Assembly: GCA_963724015.1 (NCBI GenBank)
Contig: CAVRTM010000012.1
Location: 62,001-126,000, forward strand
Source of the DNA: CAVRTM01 sp963724015
GTDB taxonomy: Bacteria > Actinomycetota > Actinomycetes > Actinomycetales > Dermatophilaceae
Length of the DNA: 64,000 nt
Direction: 5' to 3'
Shown here: positions 34,994 to 45,782 of the stretch, piece after piece
How positions within the stretch are numbered: position 1 is the first letter of the stretch
Layout of the letters: each line of letters begins with the position of its first letter
Position numbers and translations under genes: made by a program
Notes under the pieces: model-generated
What the model saw: the letters and a program-made list of their open reading frames with translations, nothing else
Databases searched by the model: none
Told to the model about the DNA's origin: nothing

Positions 34994-36294
34994 TGGGAGT
35001 CCTCCCCGAAGTTCGCGAGCCCGTAGCGCGCGGCGAGGTCGCGGCGCAGGGTCATCATCGCGGTGTAGGTGCAGAAGATGCGCTTGGGCTCATCCGGGTG
35101 CTCGGTGATGAACCGGTCGAGCGCGCGGGCGAGGTCGGGCTCGATCGCCTCGACCGCGACGTCGTCGTAGCGCAGCCGCAGGGCCATGTCGTAGGCCCGC
35201 ACGCCGCTGGTCATGGCGACCCCGCGATCGCGCAGGCTCTCGAAGCTCACGTCGTACAGCCAGGAGACGTCGCGCCCGTCGGCGTAGTTGTCGTTGATCG
35301 CGACCATCGAGGTGACCGGCGTGGTGCCGTAGGTGCCGAGGGCGACGGTGAAGCCGGCGGGGTTCTTCACCAGCACCAGCTCCAGCGGCTGCCCGCCGGC
35401 GTCGATGACCTCGCCGCGGCCGAAGGGTGGCTGCACGCGCTGCAGCGCCCGGACCGTGTCGGCCTCGCGGAAGTCGCCGTCCAGCAGCAGGCGGGCGGTC
35501 GTCGTCGCCGCGGTGGCGTTGATCATCGCGGCGAGCCCGCGCTGCTTCAGCTCCAGCGGCCCGACGCTGTCGCCCTCGCCGAACACCACCTCGAAGGACC
35601 GCTCGTCGCGGGGCTTGAGCAGGCCGTCGTGGGCGCCCGGCTTCGGGGCGGTGAAGTCGTCGTCGAACCGGACGTCGGCCTCCTGCAGCTCGGGCAGCCG
35701 GTCGGCGATCGAGGGGTCGACGCCGAAGTAGCGCACCTCGACGCCCGCGGCGACCCGGTCGCGGCCCCGGGAGATGAAGGAGTCGTCGATGTTGAGGACG
35801 ACGCCCTGTGTCGTCTGCTCGGACAGCCGGGCGAGCAGCTGCGCGGTGGCGTCGATCTCGGCGAACCGGTCGAGCTGGTCCCGGGCGACGTTGAGCAGCA
35901 GCGCGTGGGTGGGCTTGACCTGCGCGGCGAACCGCAGGGCGTGCGCCTCGTCCAGCTCGAGGACGGCCATGTCGGCACGCAGGCGGCCGCTCAGCGGGAT
36001 CTCGCCGAGCATCGAGGAGATGACCCCACGGGTGAAGTTGCTGCCCGTGGGGTTGGTGAAGACGCGTACGCCGTGCTCACGCAGGATCGCGACCAGCATC
36101 TTGGTGGTCGTGGTCTTGCCGTTGGTGCCGGTCACCACCACGATGCCGCGCGGCAGCCCGGACAGCGCGTGCGCGAGGAACCTCGGGTCCACCCGCTCGA
36201 CGACCAGCCCGGGCAGTGCCGACCCGCCACCCCGGAGCCGTGATGCGACCCGAGCCGCCTTGCCTGCCGCGACGGCGACCGTTGTCCTGAGCAC
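34990..36294 (-). CDS. murT: Lipid II isoglutaminyl synthase, Mur ligase-like subunit
   Basis: ATP-dependent partner of GatD, 434 residues, cytoplasmic. Mur-ligase ATP site VVVTGTNGKTTTTKMLVAIL (about residues 54-66), LELDEAHALRFA, LNVARDQLDRF, NIDD, and the C-terminal DUF1727 domain with LVLVKNPAGFTVAL and NDNYADGRDVSWLYDVSFE. The four-Cys zinc ribbon found in the central domain of many MurT proteins is missing: the stretch between YFGVDPSIADRLPE and FEVVFGEGD contains no Cys. GTG 36294 fits a leaderless start (TAGGGT six bases upstream); a GTG at 36300 is the alternative. Intact. Confidence 0.94.
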   Translation of the reverse strand: MLRTTVAVAAGKAARVASRLRGGGSALPGLVVERVDPRFLAHALSGLPRGIVVVTGTNGKTTTTKMLVAILREHGVRVFTNPTGSNFTRGVISSMLGEIPLSGRLRADMAVLELDEAHALRFAAQVKPTHALLLNVARDQLDRFAEIDATAQLLARLSEQTTQGVVLNIDDSFISRGRDRVAAGVEVRYFGVDPSIADRLPELQEADVRFDDDFTAPKPGAHDGLLKPRDERSFEVVFGEGDSVGPLELKQRGLAAMINATAATTTARLLLDGDFREADTVRALQRVQPPFGRGEVIDAGGQPLELVLVKNPAGFTVALGTYGTTPVTSMVAINDNYADGRDVSWLYDVSFESLRDRGVAMTSGVRAYDMALRLRYDDVAVEAIEPDLARALDRFITEHPDEPKRIFCTYTAMMTLRRDLAARYGLANFGEDSQ

Positions 36295-36300
36295 CCGCAC

Positions 36301-36306
36301 ACCCTA
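36301..36306 (-). promoter_or_regulatory. -10 element, leaderless promoter of murT-gatD
   Basis: Minus-strand TAGGGT, six bases, then GTG 36294. Confidence 0.55.
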
Positions 36307-36373
36307 ACGGCGCCCGGACACCCCGGCCGAAACGGACACCATGCCCGCGAGTGCGACCGGTTCCTCCCTGCCC

Positions 36374-36460
36374 GGCGCCACTTTGTGCCCGTGGGTCGGC
36401 GAACCGGGGCCCACCGCCCGCGCATTCGCCGACCCAGGAGCGCAAAGTCGGTATGGCGCC
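36374..36460. repeat. Long imperfect inverted repeat between PAP2 and murT
   Basis: The arms 36374-36403 and 36425-36460 begin and end with GGCGCC. They share ACTTTG(T/C)GC(C/T)C(G/C)TGGGTCGGCGAA at 21 of 24 positions, around a 21-nt loop. The right arm has a 6-nt insertion. It could be the PAP2 terminator or a copy of an interspersed palindromic repeat. Confidence 0.65.
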
Positions 36461-36506
36461 CCGCCCCGCCCGCCCGCTGCTCCCTCGAGGACCGGCGCCG
36501 AACGCG

Positions 36507-37388
36507 TCAGTCGACGTGGCGGGCGGCGACGCGGGAGACCCAGCCGACGGAGCCGGCGCAGGCGATGCCGATCGCGGCGAGGGAGACGGCGGCCAGCAGC
36601 AGGCTGTGGGGCTGCCCGGTGGGCCGGACGCCGGCGGACACGATGACCAGGCCGACCAGGGCAGCCCCAGCGAGTGAGGTCAGGTGGGGCAGCGCCGAAC
36701 CCCGACCCGGCGCGGCGCCTTCCCGCCGGAGCAGGGCGAGGACGGCGAGCGCGAGCGCCGCCCACAGGAGGCACACGGCCACCCCGGCCACGACGTCGCC
36801 GGGACGGTGCCACCGGCCGACGACCGTGCCCGCCCCGATGAGGGTGGCGCCACCCGAGCCGAGCAGCGCCACGAGGCTGCGCAGCGCCGCCGGCGCCACC
36901 AGGACCCCGGCGAGCGCCAGCGACACCGCGACCGTCGTGTGCCCGCTCGGCAGCGAGTTGGTCGAGCCGAAGCCGATGTCCGGTCGGGTGAGCACGTCGT
37001 ACTTCAGCACCTGCGTGGTGAGGTTCGCCCCGGCGACCAGGACCATCGCCGCCACCGCCGCGGCCACCCGGCGCCGCAGCACGGCAAGCACGACGCAGGC
37101 GGCCAGGACGAGCGCGACCGACCACACCGACACCAGGCTCAGGACCTCGACCAGCCGGTGCGTGGTGCGCAGCGGGCTGCTGAGCGCGTCCATCGCCCGC
37201 CGGTCCAGGCGCTGACCGGTCGCGCTGCCCAGCGCCACGGTGGCGACGACCACCAGCGCGACCGCCGCGGTGACCCCCATCGCGGTCGCGCCGCGCAGCA
37301 TCGAGCCGGTGGTGTACGGCGACCCCGCCGGTCGCCTTCCTGCCGGGCGGGGGGCCCGGGTCTGCTGGCTGGTGCCGCCGCTGGTCAT
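36507..37388 (-). CDS. PAP2 family phosphatase
   Basis: A 293-residue integral membrane phosphatase of the type-2 phosphatidic acid phosphatase family, a candidate undecaprenyl-pyrophosphate or lipid phosphatase. The family motifs are KYDVLTRPD (C1-like), SLPSGHTTVAVSLALAG (C2, with catalytic His) and VGRWHRPGDVVAGV (C3). About six helices. The start is ATG 37388; an open frame continues upstream but is not conserved-looking. It is the gene before murT in the same direction, 200 nt away. Intact. Confidence 0.88.
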   Translation of the reverse strand: MTSGGTSQQTRAPRPAGRRPAGSPYTTGSMLRGATAMGVTAAVALVVVATVALGSATGQRLDRRAMDALSSPLRTTHRLVEVLSLVSVWSVALVLAACVVLAVLRRRVAAAVAAMVLVAGANLTTQVLKYDVLTRPDIGFGSTNSLPSGHTTVAVSLALAGVLVAPAALRSLVALLGSGGATLIGAGTVVGRWHRPGDVVAGVAVCLLWAALALAVLALLRREGAAPGRGSALPHLTSLAGAALVGLVIVSAGVRPTGQPHSLLLAAVSLAAIGIACAGSVGWVSRVAARHVD

Positions 37389-37576
37389 GGCCCCATCATC
37401 GGTGGCCGACCTGGGTGTCGCGCCCTCGACCGTCGTCACGTCGCGACCGCACCGCGCGTCCTTGCGGGTCCGCGCGCGGCGCCCGTAGCGTGTGGGTGGG
37501 CCGGCCGGGGAGCGCGACCGGGCTGCACCCGCCCCCTCAGCATCCGGGGCGCCGTGACCTGCGAGAGGTGGTCGTG

Positions 37577-38566
37577 GTGACAAGGGAGAGGCACCCCCGC
37601 TCGCGCAGCGGACCCGACGGGGGCACCGGCGGCGAGCACGAGCGGAGGCGCCGACAGCCGGCCCCGGACGGACCGGCAGGAGCAGGCGGTCGTCGCGGGG
37701 ACGCACAGCGCCGCACGGTCGACGTCGTCGAGGGGTGGACCGTTCCGGTGACGGAGCTGTCGGGGCTCGGGGTGCGGACCGACCCCCGCACGGGCGCCAG
37801 GCAGCTCCTCGGCGTGGGTGACCAGGACTTCGAGGTGCTGCTGGGCGGACCGACGACCGGGTGGGAGCGCCGGGCCGTGGAGCTGCCCGACCCCTTCGGT
37901 CCGAATCGACACGGCGGCGGCAGGTCGAACTGGGAGGCAGTCTCCGGCGACGCCTCCGGTCGGGTCTTCGTCGTGCCCGAACGCCACCACCACCTCCTGG
38001 TGCTGGACCAGGACCTGCGGTTCGAGCTGGCGTTCACCCTGGAGCGTCCACCGTCGTGGCGCGCGGGCCCCGGCCTGGAGTCCGTCCTGCTCCTGCAGCG
38101 TGGTCACGTCCTGGCGGCCAAGCAACGCGACCCGGTGGTGCTGGTCGAGTACGCCCCGCAGGACGACCCGCCGATCGGTGTCGGTCCGCTCTCGCTGCTC
38201 GGGGACGCCGAGCACTTTGACGTGGCCCGGGCCGCGGACGGCCTGCGTGCCGCAGCGACGTGGAAGGCGGGCCACGCGCTGGCCAGCATCAACGAGCTCG
38301 CCGTCGGACCCGGCGCGCAGGTGCTCGCGGTCAGCTCGATCTCCCGGGCGGTCGCCGTGCTGGGTCCCCTGGACCCGCGTGATGAGCACGCGGACGTGGT
38401 GCGGATCCTCCACGCGGACGACCCCAGGCTGTACGCCGCGCGGGGCGCCAGGTTGGAAGGGCTGGTCCTGGACCCGCGGGCCGGTCACTTCGTCGCGGTC
38501 GACCACCATGACCTCGGCCTGGACGCGTTGTTCCGGGTCGAGCTCGATGCGCAGCTCGGAGGCTAG
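37577..38566 (+). CDS. Unknown soluble protein, possibly beta-propeller
   Basis: A 329-residue protein with an Arg/Gly-rich start (about 45 residues) and then repeating beta-type segments such as VRTDPRTGARQLLGVGDQDFEVLLGG, SGDASGRVFVVPERHHHLLVLDQDL, GLESVLLLQRGHVLAAKQRDPVVLVEYAP, INELAVGPGAQVLAVSSISRAVAVLGPL and LEGLVLDPRAGHFVAVDHHDLG. The pattern recalls SdiA-regulated or phytase-like propellers. No signal peptide, no catalytic motif recognised. GTG 37577 is used (GAGAGG nine bases upstream); GTG 37574 is equally possible. Its stop lies 4 nt from the convergent guaA stop. Confidence 0.7.
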   Translation: MTRERHPRSRSGPDGGTGGEHERRRRQPAPDGPAGAGGRRGDAQRRTVDVVEGWTVPVTELSGLGVRTDPRTGARQLLGVGDQDFEVLLGGPTTGWERRAVELPDPFGPNRHGGGRSNWEAVSGDASGRVFVVPERHHHLLVLDQDLRFELAFTLERPPSWRAGPGLESVLLLQRGHVLAAKQRDPVVLVEYAPQDDPPIGVGPLSLLGDAEHFDVARAADGLRAAATWKAGHALASINELAVGPGAQVLAVSSISRAVAVLGPLDPRDEHADVVRILHADDPRLYAARGARLEGLVLDPRAGHFVAVDHHDLGLDALFRVELDAQLGG

Positions 38567-38567
38567 G

Positions 38568-40153
<1,586 letters not shown>

Positions 40154-40157
<4 letters not shown>

Positions 40158-40501
40158 ACCGCAAGGCTACCGGCGATCCGCCCCTCGACCTCACGGTGCA
40201 CCCGGTGCTCGACCACGAACGGCAGCACCGGCACGAAGCCGCTCATCATCGTCAGCACCATGCGCGGCAGGCTCCAGCCGACCTTGAAGCCGAGGTTGGC
40301 GATGGAGATCACGTAGACGAAGTAGATGACCCCGTGGATCGGGCTCCACGCCGCCGACAGCCCGCCCCTGCCGAAGCCGCCGTTGAGAATGATGATCACG
40401 ATGAGGATGAACAGGGCCACACCGGCCGCGAACGCCATGACGCGGAAGAACGAGAGCGCCTTGCGGGCACCCTCGACGTCGCGGATCGGCCTGTCAGACA
40501 T
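40154..40501 (-). CDS. DUF3817 family membrane protein
   Basis: A 115-residue protein with three hydrophobic helices (FFRVMAFAAGVALFILIVIIIL, SPIHGVIYFVYVISIANL, MVLTMMSGFVPVLPFVVEHRV), matching DUF3817, often seen beside SURF1 and guaA genes. ATG 40501 has AAAGGG eight bases upstream and overlaps the SURF1 3' end by 8 nt. Its last codons (IAGSLAV) coincide with the guaA -10. Function unknown. Intact. Confidence 0.85.
40164..40169 (-). promoter_or_regulatory. -10 element, internal leaderless promoter of guaA
   Basis: Minus-strand TAGCCT, six bases, then GTG 40157. The surrounding 16 bases (40161-40176) are identical to those before guaB3 (53950-53965). Confidence 0.55.
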
Positions 40502-41281
40502 GAGTTGCCCTTTCGGAGAGGTCATTTCGGAGATGGTCGACCGTGCCGGACCGGCCCTCGTGGTCGTCGCGGACCATCCTCCACCACATGTACGCGGCGA
40601 AGAGCGCGAAGACCCACCACTGCAGCGCGTACGCCGCGTTGCGCCAGCTCAGCCCGTTGGACGGCAGCCGCGGCGGCGGGACCCGCTCGATGGCGGAGCC
40701 TGCGGTGCGGGTGGCCTCCGGCGACTCACCCGTGGCGAAGAGGAACGCGTTGTAGATCTCGCCGTGCCAGCGGTTCACCAGCAGCGAGAGGTCGACCGAG
40801 CCCAGCTGTCCCGCCGGCAGCGCCGCCCCGGTGCTGGGCGACTCCCCCGGCGCGAGCGTGCCGTTGACCGTGACCGGGCCGGTGACGGCCGGTCGGTGTC
40901 GCCCGGGTGGCGTCGGTCACGAAGCCGCGGACGACGGCGAGCCGGGCACCGGTGTCCTTCACCACGAGCGGCGTCACCACCCAGTAGCCCGTGCGCCCGT
41001 GCAGCAGCCGCGGGCGTGACCAGCACCTGCCCCGTGGCGTCGTACCGGCCGGTCGCGGTGACCGGGCGGCCGGACCCGTCGGCGGGGAAGTCGACGTACG
41101 GGGTGACCACGCGGGACAGGGGCGCGGTGGGGCGCGTCGGCGCTGCCTTGACCGCCTCGGCGCGGCCCTTGTCGCGGGCCACGTTCAGCTGCCAGAGGCC
41201 GAGGATGCTGAACGTGACCATGACCACGACGACCAGGGCGAGCAGCCCCAGCCACCGGGGTTTCATGGCGGTTCGCAGCAC
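40494..41281 (-). CDS. SURF1 family cytochrome oxidase assembly protein (two frameshifts)
   Basis: Assembly factor for heme-copper oxidase, two membrane helices flanking an extracytoplasmic domain, about 261 residues. N-terminal helix WLGLLALVVVVMVTFSILGLWQLNVARD; then GRYDATGQVLVTPALLHGRTGYWVVTPLV after a +1 correction near 41003-41010; then VTVNGTLAPGES and LVNRWHGEIYNAF after a second near 40893-40900; then SGLSWRNAAYALQWWVFALFAAYMWWR-like C terminus. GTG 41281 fits a leaderless start with TAGCCT six bases upstream. It is followed directly by DUF3817. Confidence 0.87.
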
Positions 41282-41287
41282 CGCCTC

Positions 41288-41293
41288 AGGCTA
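41288..41293 (-). promoter_or_regulatory. -10 element, leaderless promoter of SURF1 gene
   Basis: Minus-strand TAGCCT overlapping the TAG stop of the GMC oxidoreductase gene, six bases before GTG 41281. Confidence 0.5.
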
Positions 41294-43015
41294 GATGACC
41301 TGCCTGTGCGGGCGTCGCCGCCTCGGCCGGGACTCACGAACCGGCCGGACCGGCTCCAGCCGCTCGTACGCCGCCCCCTGGGCCGGCCGGCGGTCGGCGT
41401 CCCCGGCCGCCGGCCACAGCGACATCGCCCGCTCGGCCTGCGCGGTGATGGTCAGCGCGGGGTTGACCCCGAGGTTGGCCGAGACGGCCGAGCCGTCGAC
41501 CACGTGCAGGCCGGGGTAGCCCCACACCCGGTGGTAGGGGTCGAGCACCCCGTGGTCGCGGCTGGCCCCGATCACCGCGCCGCCGAGGAAGTGGGCGGTC
41601 ATCGGCACGTTGAGCACCTCACCGAGCGACCCGCCGGGCGTGGCGGGGACGCCCGTGCGCTCGCCGAGGCGGACCGCCAGCTGCCGCAGCGCCCGGTGGC
41701 CGGAGGGGATCCACGTCGGGTTGGGCTCGCCGTGGCCCTGCCGGGACGTGAGCCGCACGCCCCCGAGCAGCCCGCGCCGTGGCGAGACGGTCAGGGAGTT
41801 GTCCAGGCTCTGCATCACCAGGCCGATCACGGTGCGCTCGCTCCACCGGCGCACCGACAGCGACCGCGCGAAGGCGACCGGGCGGCGTACGGCCTGGGCG
41901 GCGAACCGCAGCGGCCGGGGCACCCGGCCGTCGCCCGGGACGAGGATCGTCGCCAGCAGCCCCATCGCGTTGCTGCCGCGGCCGTAGCGGCAGTTCTCGA
42001 CGTGCGTGTCGGCGTCGGGGTGGAAGGAGGAGGTGATCGCGACCCCGCGGGTCAGGTCGACGCCTCGCGGCACCCGGACCGTCATCGCCCCGCCGAGGGC
42101 CTCGGAGTTGGTGCGGGTCAGCTCGCCGAGGCGCGGTGACAGGTGCGGCAGCCCGCCCCGGACCCGCATCGTGTGCAGCAGCCGCTGGGTGCCCCACGCG
42201 CCGGCGGCCAGGACCACCTGCCCGGCGGTGACCGTGCGCCGGTCCTTGCGCAGCCACGCCCCGGTCGCCTCGGTGCGTGACGCGGTAGCCCCGCTCCGGC
42301 CGGGCCGGGTCGACCGGCCGCACCGACGTCACGGTCCGCAGCGGCTCGATCCGTCGCGCCGCGCCGCTCGGCCAGGGCGAGGTAGTTCTTCACCAGCGTG
42401 TTCTTGGCGCCGACCCGGCAGCCGACCATGCAGTTGCCGCACTGGGTGCAGCCGGTGCGCTCGGGGCCGTCGCCGCCGAAGTAGGGGTCGGGCACCCGCT
42501 CCCCCGGCGGGCCGAAGAACACCCCGACCGGCGTACGACGGAACGTGTCGCCGACGCCGAGGTCGTCGGCGACCTGGCGCATCACCTGCTCCACCGGGCC
42601 GTCGCAGGGGTTGGTCACCACGCCGAGCATCCTCGAGGCCGTCTCGTAGTGCGGCGCCAGCTCGGCCTGCCAGTCGGTGATGTCGCGCCACTGCGGGTCG
42701 CGGAAGAACGCCGGCCGGAGGCACGTAGAGGGTGTTGGCGTAGTTCAGCGAGCCGCCGCCGACGCCGGCGCCGGCCAGCAGCACCACGTCGCGCAGCCGG
42801 TGGATCCGCTGGACGCCGAAGCAGCCCAGCCGCGGCGCCCACAGGTAGCGGCGCAGGTCCCAGGAGGTCCGGGCGAAGTCGTCGTCCTCGAACCGGCGGC
42901 CCGACTCGTAGACGTGCACGCCGTAGCCCTTCTCGGCCAGCCGCAGCGCCGCGACCGCGCCGCCGAAGCCCGAGCCCACCACCACGACGTCGTGGTCGAA
43001 GCGCTCCGGCGTCAC
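41291..43015 (-). CDS. GMC-family oxidoreductase, cholesterol-oxidase-like (three frameshifts)
   Basis: FAD-dependent alcohol/sterol oxidase-like enzyme of about 573 residues. It starts with the FAD motif DVVVVGSGFGGAVAALRLAEKGYGVHVYESG and GAGVGGGSLNYANTLYVPP. After a +1 change near 42712-42720 it continues with GCTQCGNCMVGCRVGAKNTL (a conserved Cys cluster of ChoD-like proteins), and after changes near 42355 and 42280 with VVLAAGAWGTQRLLH, PMTAHFLGGAVIG and VDGSAVSANLGVNPALTITAQAERA. GTG 43015 overlaps the aldehyde dehydrogenase stop (GTGA). The substrate is unproven. Confidence 0.85.
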
Positions 43016-44607
43016 CGGACGCCCAGGCGCTTCAGCGTCGTCAGCGCCAGGGTCAGGGCGTGGGCCCACTGCTCGTCGGTGACCCGCGGCGGCGCGGCGA
43101 AACCGACCAGGCGCTGGGTCGCGACGTTCTGGGACTCGGTGTACTTGTGGATGCCCTCGGCGCCGTGCCGCCGGGACAGCCCCGAGCTCTTCATCCCGCC
43201 CATCGGCGCGGCGATGCTCGCCCAGGCCGCGGCGTAGCCGTCGTTGACGTTGACCGTGCCGGCCCGCACCGCGGCGGCCAGCCGGCGCCCCCGAGCCGCG
43301 TCCCGGGTCCAGATCGAGGCGTTGAGGCCGTAGTCGCTGTCGTTGGCCAGGGTGACGGCCTCCTCGTCGCTGCGGACCCGGTAGACCGAGACGACCGGCC
43401 CGAACGTCTCCTCGTCGCGGCAGCTCATGGCGGCGGTGACGTCGGCGAGGACGGTCGGCTCGTAGAAGTAGGGGCCGATGTCGGGGCGGTGCCGGCCGCC
43501 GGTGAGGACCCGCGCGCCCTTGCTGCGGGCGTCCTCGACGTGCGCGGTGACCCGCTCCAGCTGGGCCGCGCGAGCAGAGGCTGCCCATGTCGGCGTCGTA
43601 GCCCAGGCCGGCGCCCAGCCGCATCGCCCGGGTGGCGCGCACGAACGCCGCGAGGAACTCCTCGGCGACGTCCTCGTGCACCAGCAGCCGCTCGACCGAG
43701 ATGCACAGCTGCCCGGCCGAGGAGAAGCAGGCGCGGACGGCGCCCTGGACCGCGCGCGGCAGGTCGGCGTCCGCGGCGACGTACATCGCGTTCTTGCCGC
43801 CCAGCTCCAGGCTCGCGCCGACGAGCCGCTCCGCGGCGCGCCGGGCGACGACCCGCGCCCGGTCGCGGTGGAGCCGGTGAAGCAGACGTAGTCGGCCTCG
43901 TCCAGGACGGCCGCGCCGATGTCGGGCCCGCCGAGCACGACCTGCAGCACCCGCTCGGGCAGCCCCGCCTCCTCCAGCAGCGCGACCGCCTGCAGCGCGG
44001 TCAGGGCCGACTGGCTGTCGGGGCGCAGGACGACGGCGTTGCCGGCCAGCAGCGCGGGGATCGCGTCGGTGATCGACATGGACAGCGGGTAGTTCCACGG
44101 GCCGACGATGCCGACGACGCCCTTGGGGTGGCGCAGCTCGACCGAGCGGGTCAGCACCGGGAACGCGCCCAGCCGGCGGCGTGGGCGCAGGTAGCCGGCC
44201 GCGCGACGGCCGTAGTGCCGGCTCACCATCGCGGTGTCGGCGACCTCCTCGAACGCGTGCACCCGCGCCTTGCCCGACTCGAGCTGGATCAGGTCGAGCA
44301 GCTGCCGCTGGCGCTCGCAGGACCAGGTCGTGGAACCGCAGGACGACGCGCTCACGGTGCTCGACCGGCAGCCGGGCCCAGGACCGCTGGGCGGCGCGGG
44401 CGCCGGCGTAGGCGACCGCGGACGTCGTCGGGGGTGGACAGCGGCAGCGGCGGCCAGCGGCGCCCCCGTCATCGGGGTGTGCGTCAGCAGCGTGGCCGGC
44501 CGGGCCGCGCAGACCACCCGCTCGGTCAGCCGGCGGACCAGCCCCGGGTCCACGGCGTACGTCGCGGTGGGGTCGGTCTCGGGGTCGGCGATCGTCTCGG
44601 GGGCCAT
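43012..44607 (-). CDS. gabD2: Succinate-semialdehyde/aldehyde dehydrogenase (four or more frameshifts)
   Basis: NAD(P)-dependent aldehyde dehydrogenase, about 530 residues when joined. Segments: N terminus TYAVDPGLVRRLTERVVCAA; VVGIVGPWNYPLSMSITDAIPALLAGNAVVLRP; TGSTATGR; LVGASLELGGKNAMYVAADADL (catalytic Glu); ACFSSAGQLCISVERLLV (catalytic Cys); YEPTVLADV; EETFGPVVSVYRV; GGMKSSGLSRRHG. Frame changes lie near 44440, 44315, 43857 and 43570. Length, N-terminal extension and co-location with the GMC oxidoreductase match actinobacterial GabD2-type enzymes; the symbol is tentative. ATG 44607 is leaderless-like (TACGCT seven bases upstream). Confidence 0.85.
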   Translation of the reverse strand: MAPETIADPETDPTATYAVDPGLVRRLTERVVCAARPATLLTHTPMTGAPLAAAAAVHPRRRPRSPTPAPAPPSGPGPGCRSSTVSASSCGSTTWSCERQRQLLDLIQLESGKARVHAFEEVADTAMVSRHYGRRAAGYLRPRRRLGAFPVLTRSVELRHPKGVVGIVGPWNYPLSMSITDAIPALLAGNAVVLRPDSQSALTALQAVALLEEAGLPERVLQVVLGGPDIGAAVLDEADYVCFTGSTATGRGSSPGAPRSGSSARAWSWAARTRCTSPRTPTCRARSRAPSAPASPRPGSCASRSSGCWCTRTSPRSSSRRSCAPPGRCGWAPAWATTPTWAASARAAQLERVTAHVEDARSKGARVLTGGRHRPDIGPYFYEPTVLADVTAAMSCRDEETFGPVVSVYRVRSDEEAVTLANDSDYGLNASIWTRDAARGRRLAAAVRAGTVNVNDGYAAAWASIAAPMGGMKSSGLSRRHGAEGIHKYTESQNVATQRLVGFAAPPRVTDEQWAHALTLALTTLKRLGVR

Positions 44608-44614
44608 GCACGGG

Positions 44615-44620
44615 AGCGTA
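44615..44620 (-). promoter_or_regulatory. -10 element, leaderless promoter of aldehyde dehydrogenase
   Basis: Minus-strand TACGCT, seven bases, then ATG 44607. Confidence 0.5.
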
Positions 44621-44729
44621 TGCCGCGCCGCCGCCGTCCACGACCCATCGGTAACACCCGACCGCCGTTCGCGGGACACAAGGTGCCGATCCCTGCCGCG
44701 CCGGGTCGGGCTGTGCCAGCGTGGGCGCC

Positions 44730-45782
44730 ATGAGGGTGGTCCTGACCGGCGGTGCCGGGTTCGTCGGCTGTGCGGTGGCCGGGCGGCTGGCGGCCGACGG
44801 CCACGACGTCCTCGTCCTGGACTCGCTGCGCGCCGACGTGCACACCGACGGCGGCGCCTCCTCCCGCGAGCGCCTGGAGTCGGTCGGTGCCGGGCTGACG
44901 GTCGGCGACGTCCGCGACCCGGACGCGGTGGCCCGGGTGCTGCGCCGAGCGGACGCCGTGGTGCACCTGGCCGCCAAGGTGGGGCTCGGGGTCGACATCG
45001 GCGACATGGACGACTACGTCGCGAGCAACGACCACGGCACCGCGGTGCTGCTGCGGGTCGCCGCGGCCGCGGGGGTGCACCGGCTGGTGCACGCCAGCTC
45101 GATGGTCGTCTACGGCGAAGGACGCTACGACTGCCCGCACCACGGTCCGGTGCCACCGGCGCCGCGGGCACGCGAGGCGCTGGAGCGGAGGGTGTTCGAG
45201 CCGGCCTGCCCCGCCTGCGGTGCCGCGCTGCGCCCGGGACGGGTGACCGAGCACGCGCGGCTGGACCCGCGGACGACGTACGCGGCGACCAAGGTGGCCC
45301 AGGAGCACCTGGCCGCCGTGTGGTCGCGCGAGACCGGCGCGACGGCCGTCTCCCTCCGGCTGCACAACGTCTACGGGCCGGGCATGCCCCGCAACACCCC
45401 GTACGCCGGCGTCGCGGCGGTGTTCTCCTCCGCCCTCGACCGGGGCGAGGCGCCGCGGGTGTTCGAGGACGGTTGCCAGCGCAGGGACTTCGTCCACGTG
45501 AAGGACGTCGCCGCGGCGTTCGCGACGTGCCTGGCCGCCACCGGGAGCCTGCCGCCCGGGCACCGCGCCTACAACGTCGGCTCGGGGGTCGTCAGCACGG
45601 TCGGTGACGTGGCGCGGGCGCTGTCGGCGTCGCGAGGCGGTCCCGATCCCGTCGTCACCGGCGACTACCGCCTGGGCGACGTCCGCCACATCACCGCATC
45701 CAGCGAGCTGCTGCGCCGCGAGCTTGGTTGGCGCGCAAGGGTCTCCCTGCGCGAGGGGGTCAGCGGGCTGCAGCTCGCCTAG
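44730..45782 (+). CDS. NAD-dependent epimerase/dehydratase (extended SDR)
   Basis: A 350-residue nucleotide-sugar epimerase or dehydratase. Rossmann motif VVLTGGAGFVGCAVAGRLA at the start, VVHLAAKVGLG, Ser in VHASSMVVYGEG, and the active-site Tyr/Lys in RTTYAATKVAQE. An unusual insertion before the active site (ACPACGAALRPG) has a Cys pair that could bind zinc with DCPHHG upstream. ATG 44730 is taken as start; GTG 44721 is in frame. It heads the plus-strand part of a glycan-type cluster. Its stop shares a CTAG with the convergent kinase gene. Intact. Confidence 0.87.
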   Translation: MRVVLTGGAGFVGCAVAGRLAADGHDVLVLDSLRADVHTDGGASSRERLESVGAGLTVGDVRDPDAVARVLRRADAVVHLAAKVGLGVDIGDMDDYVASNDHGTAVLLRVAAAAGVHRLVHASSMVVYGEGRYDCPHHGPVPPAPRAREALERRVFEPACPACGAALRPGRVTEHARLDPRTTYAATKVAQEHLAAVWSRETGATAVSLRLHNVYGPGMPRNTPYAGVAAVFSSALDRGEAPRVFEDGCQRRDFVHVKDVAAAFATCLAATGSLPPGHRAYNVGSGVVSTVGDVARALSASRGGPDPVVTGDYRLGDVRHITASSELLRRELGWRARVSLREGVSGLQLA

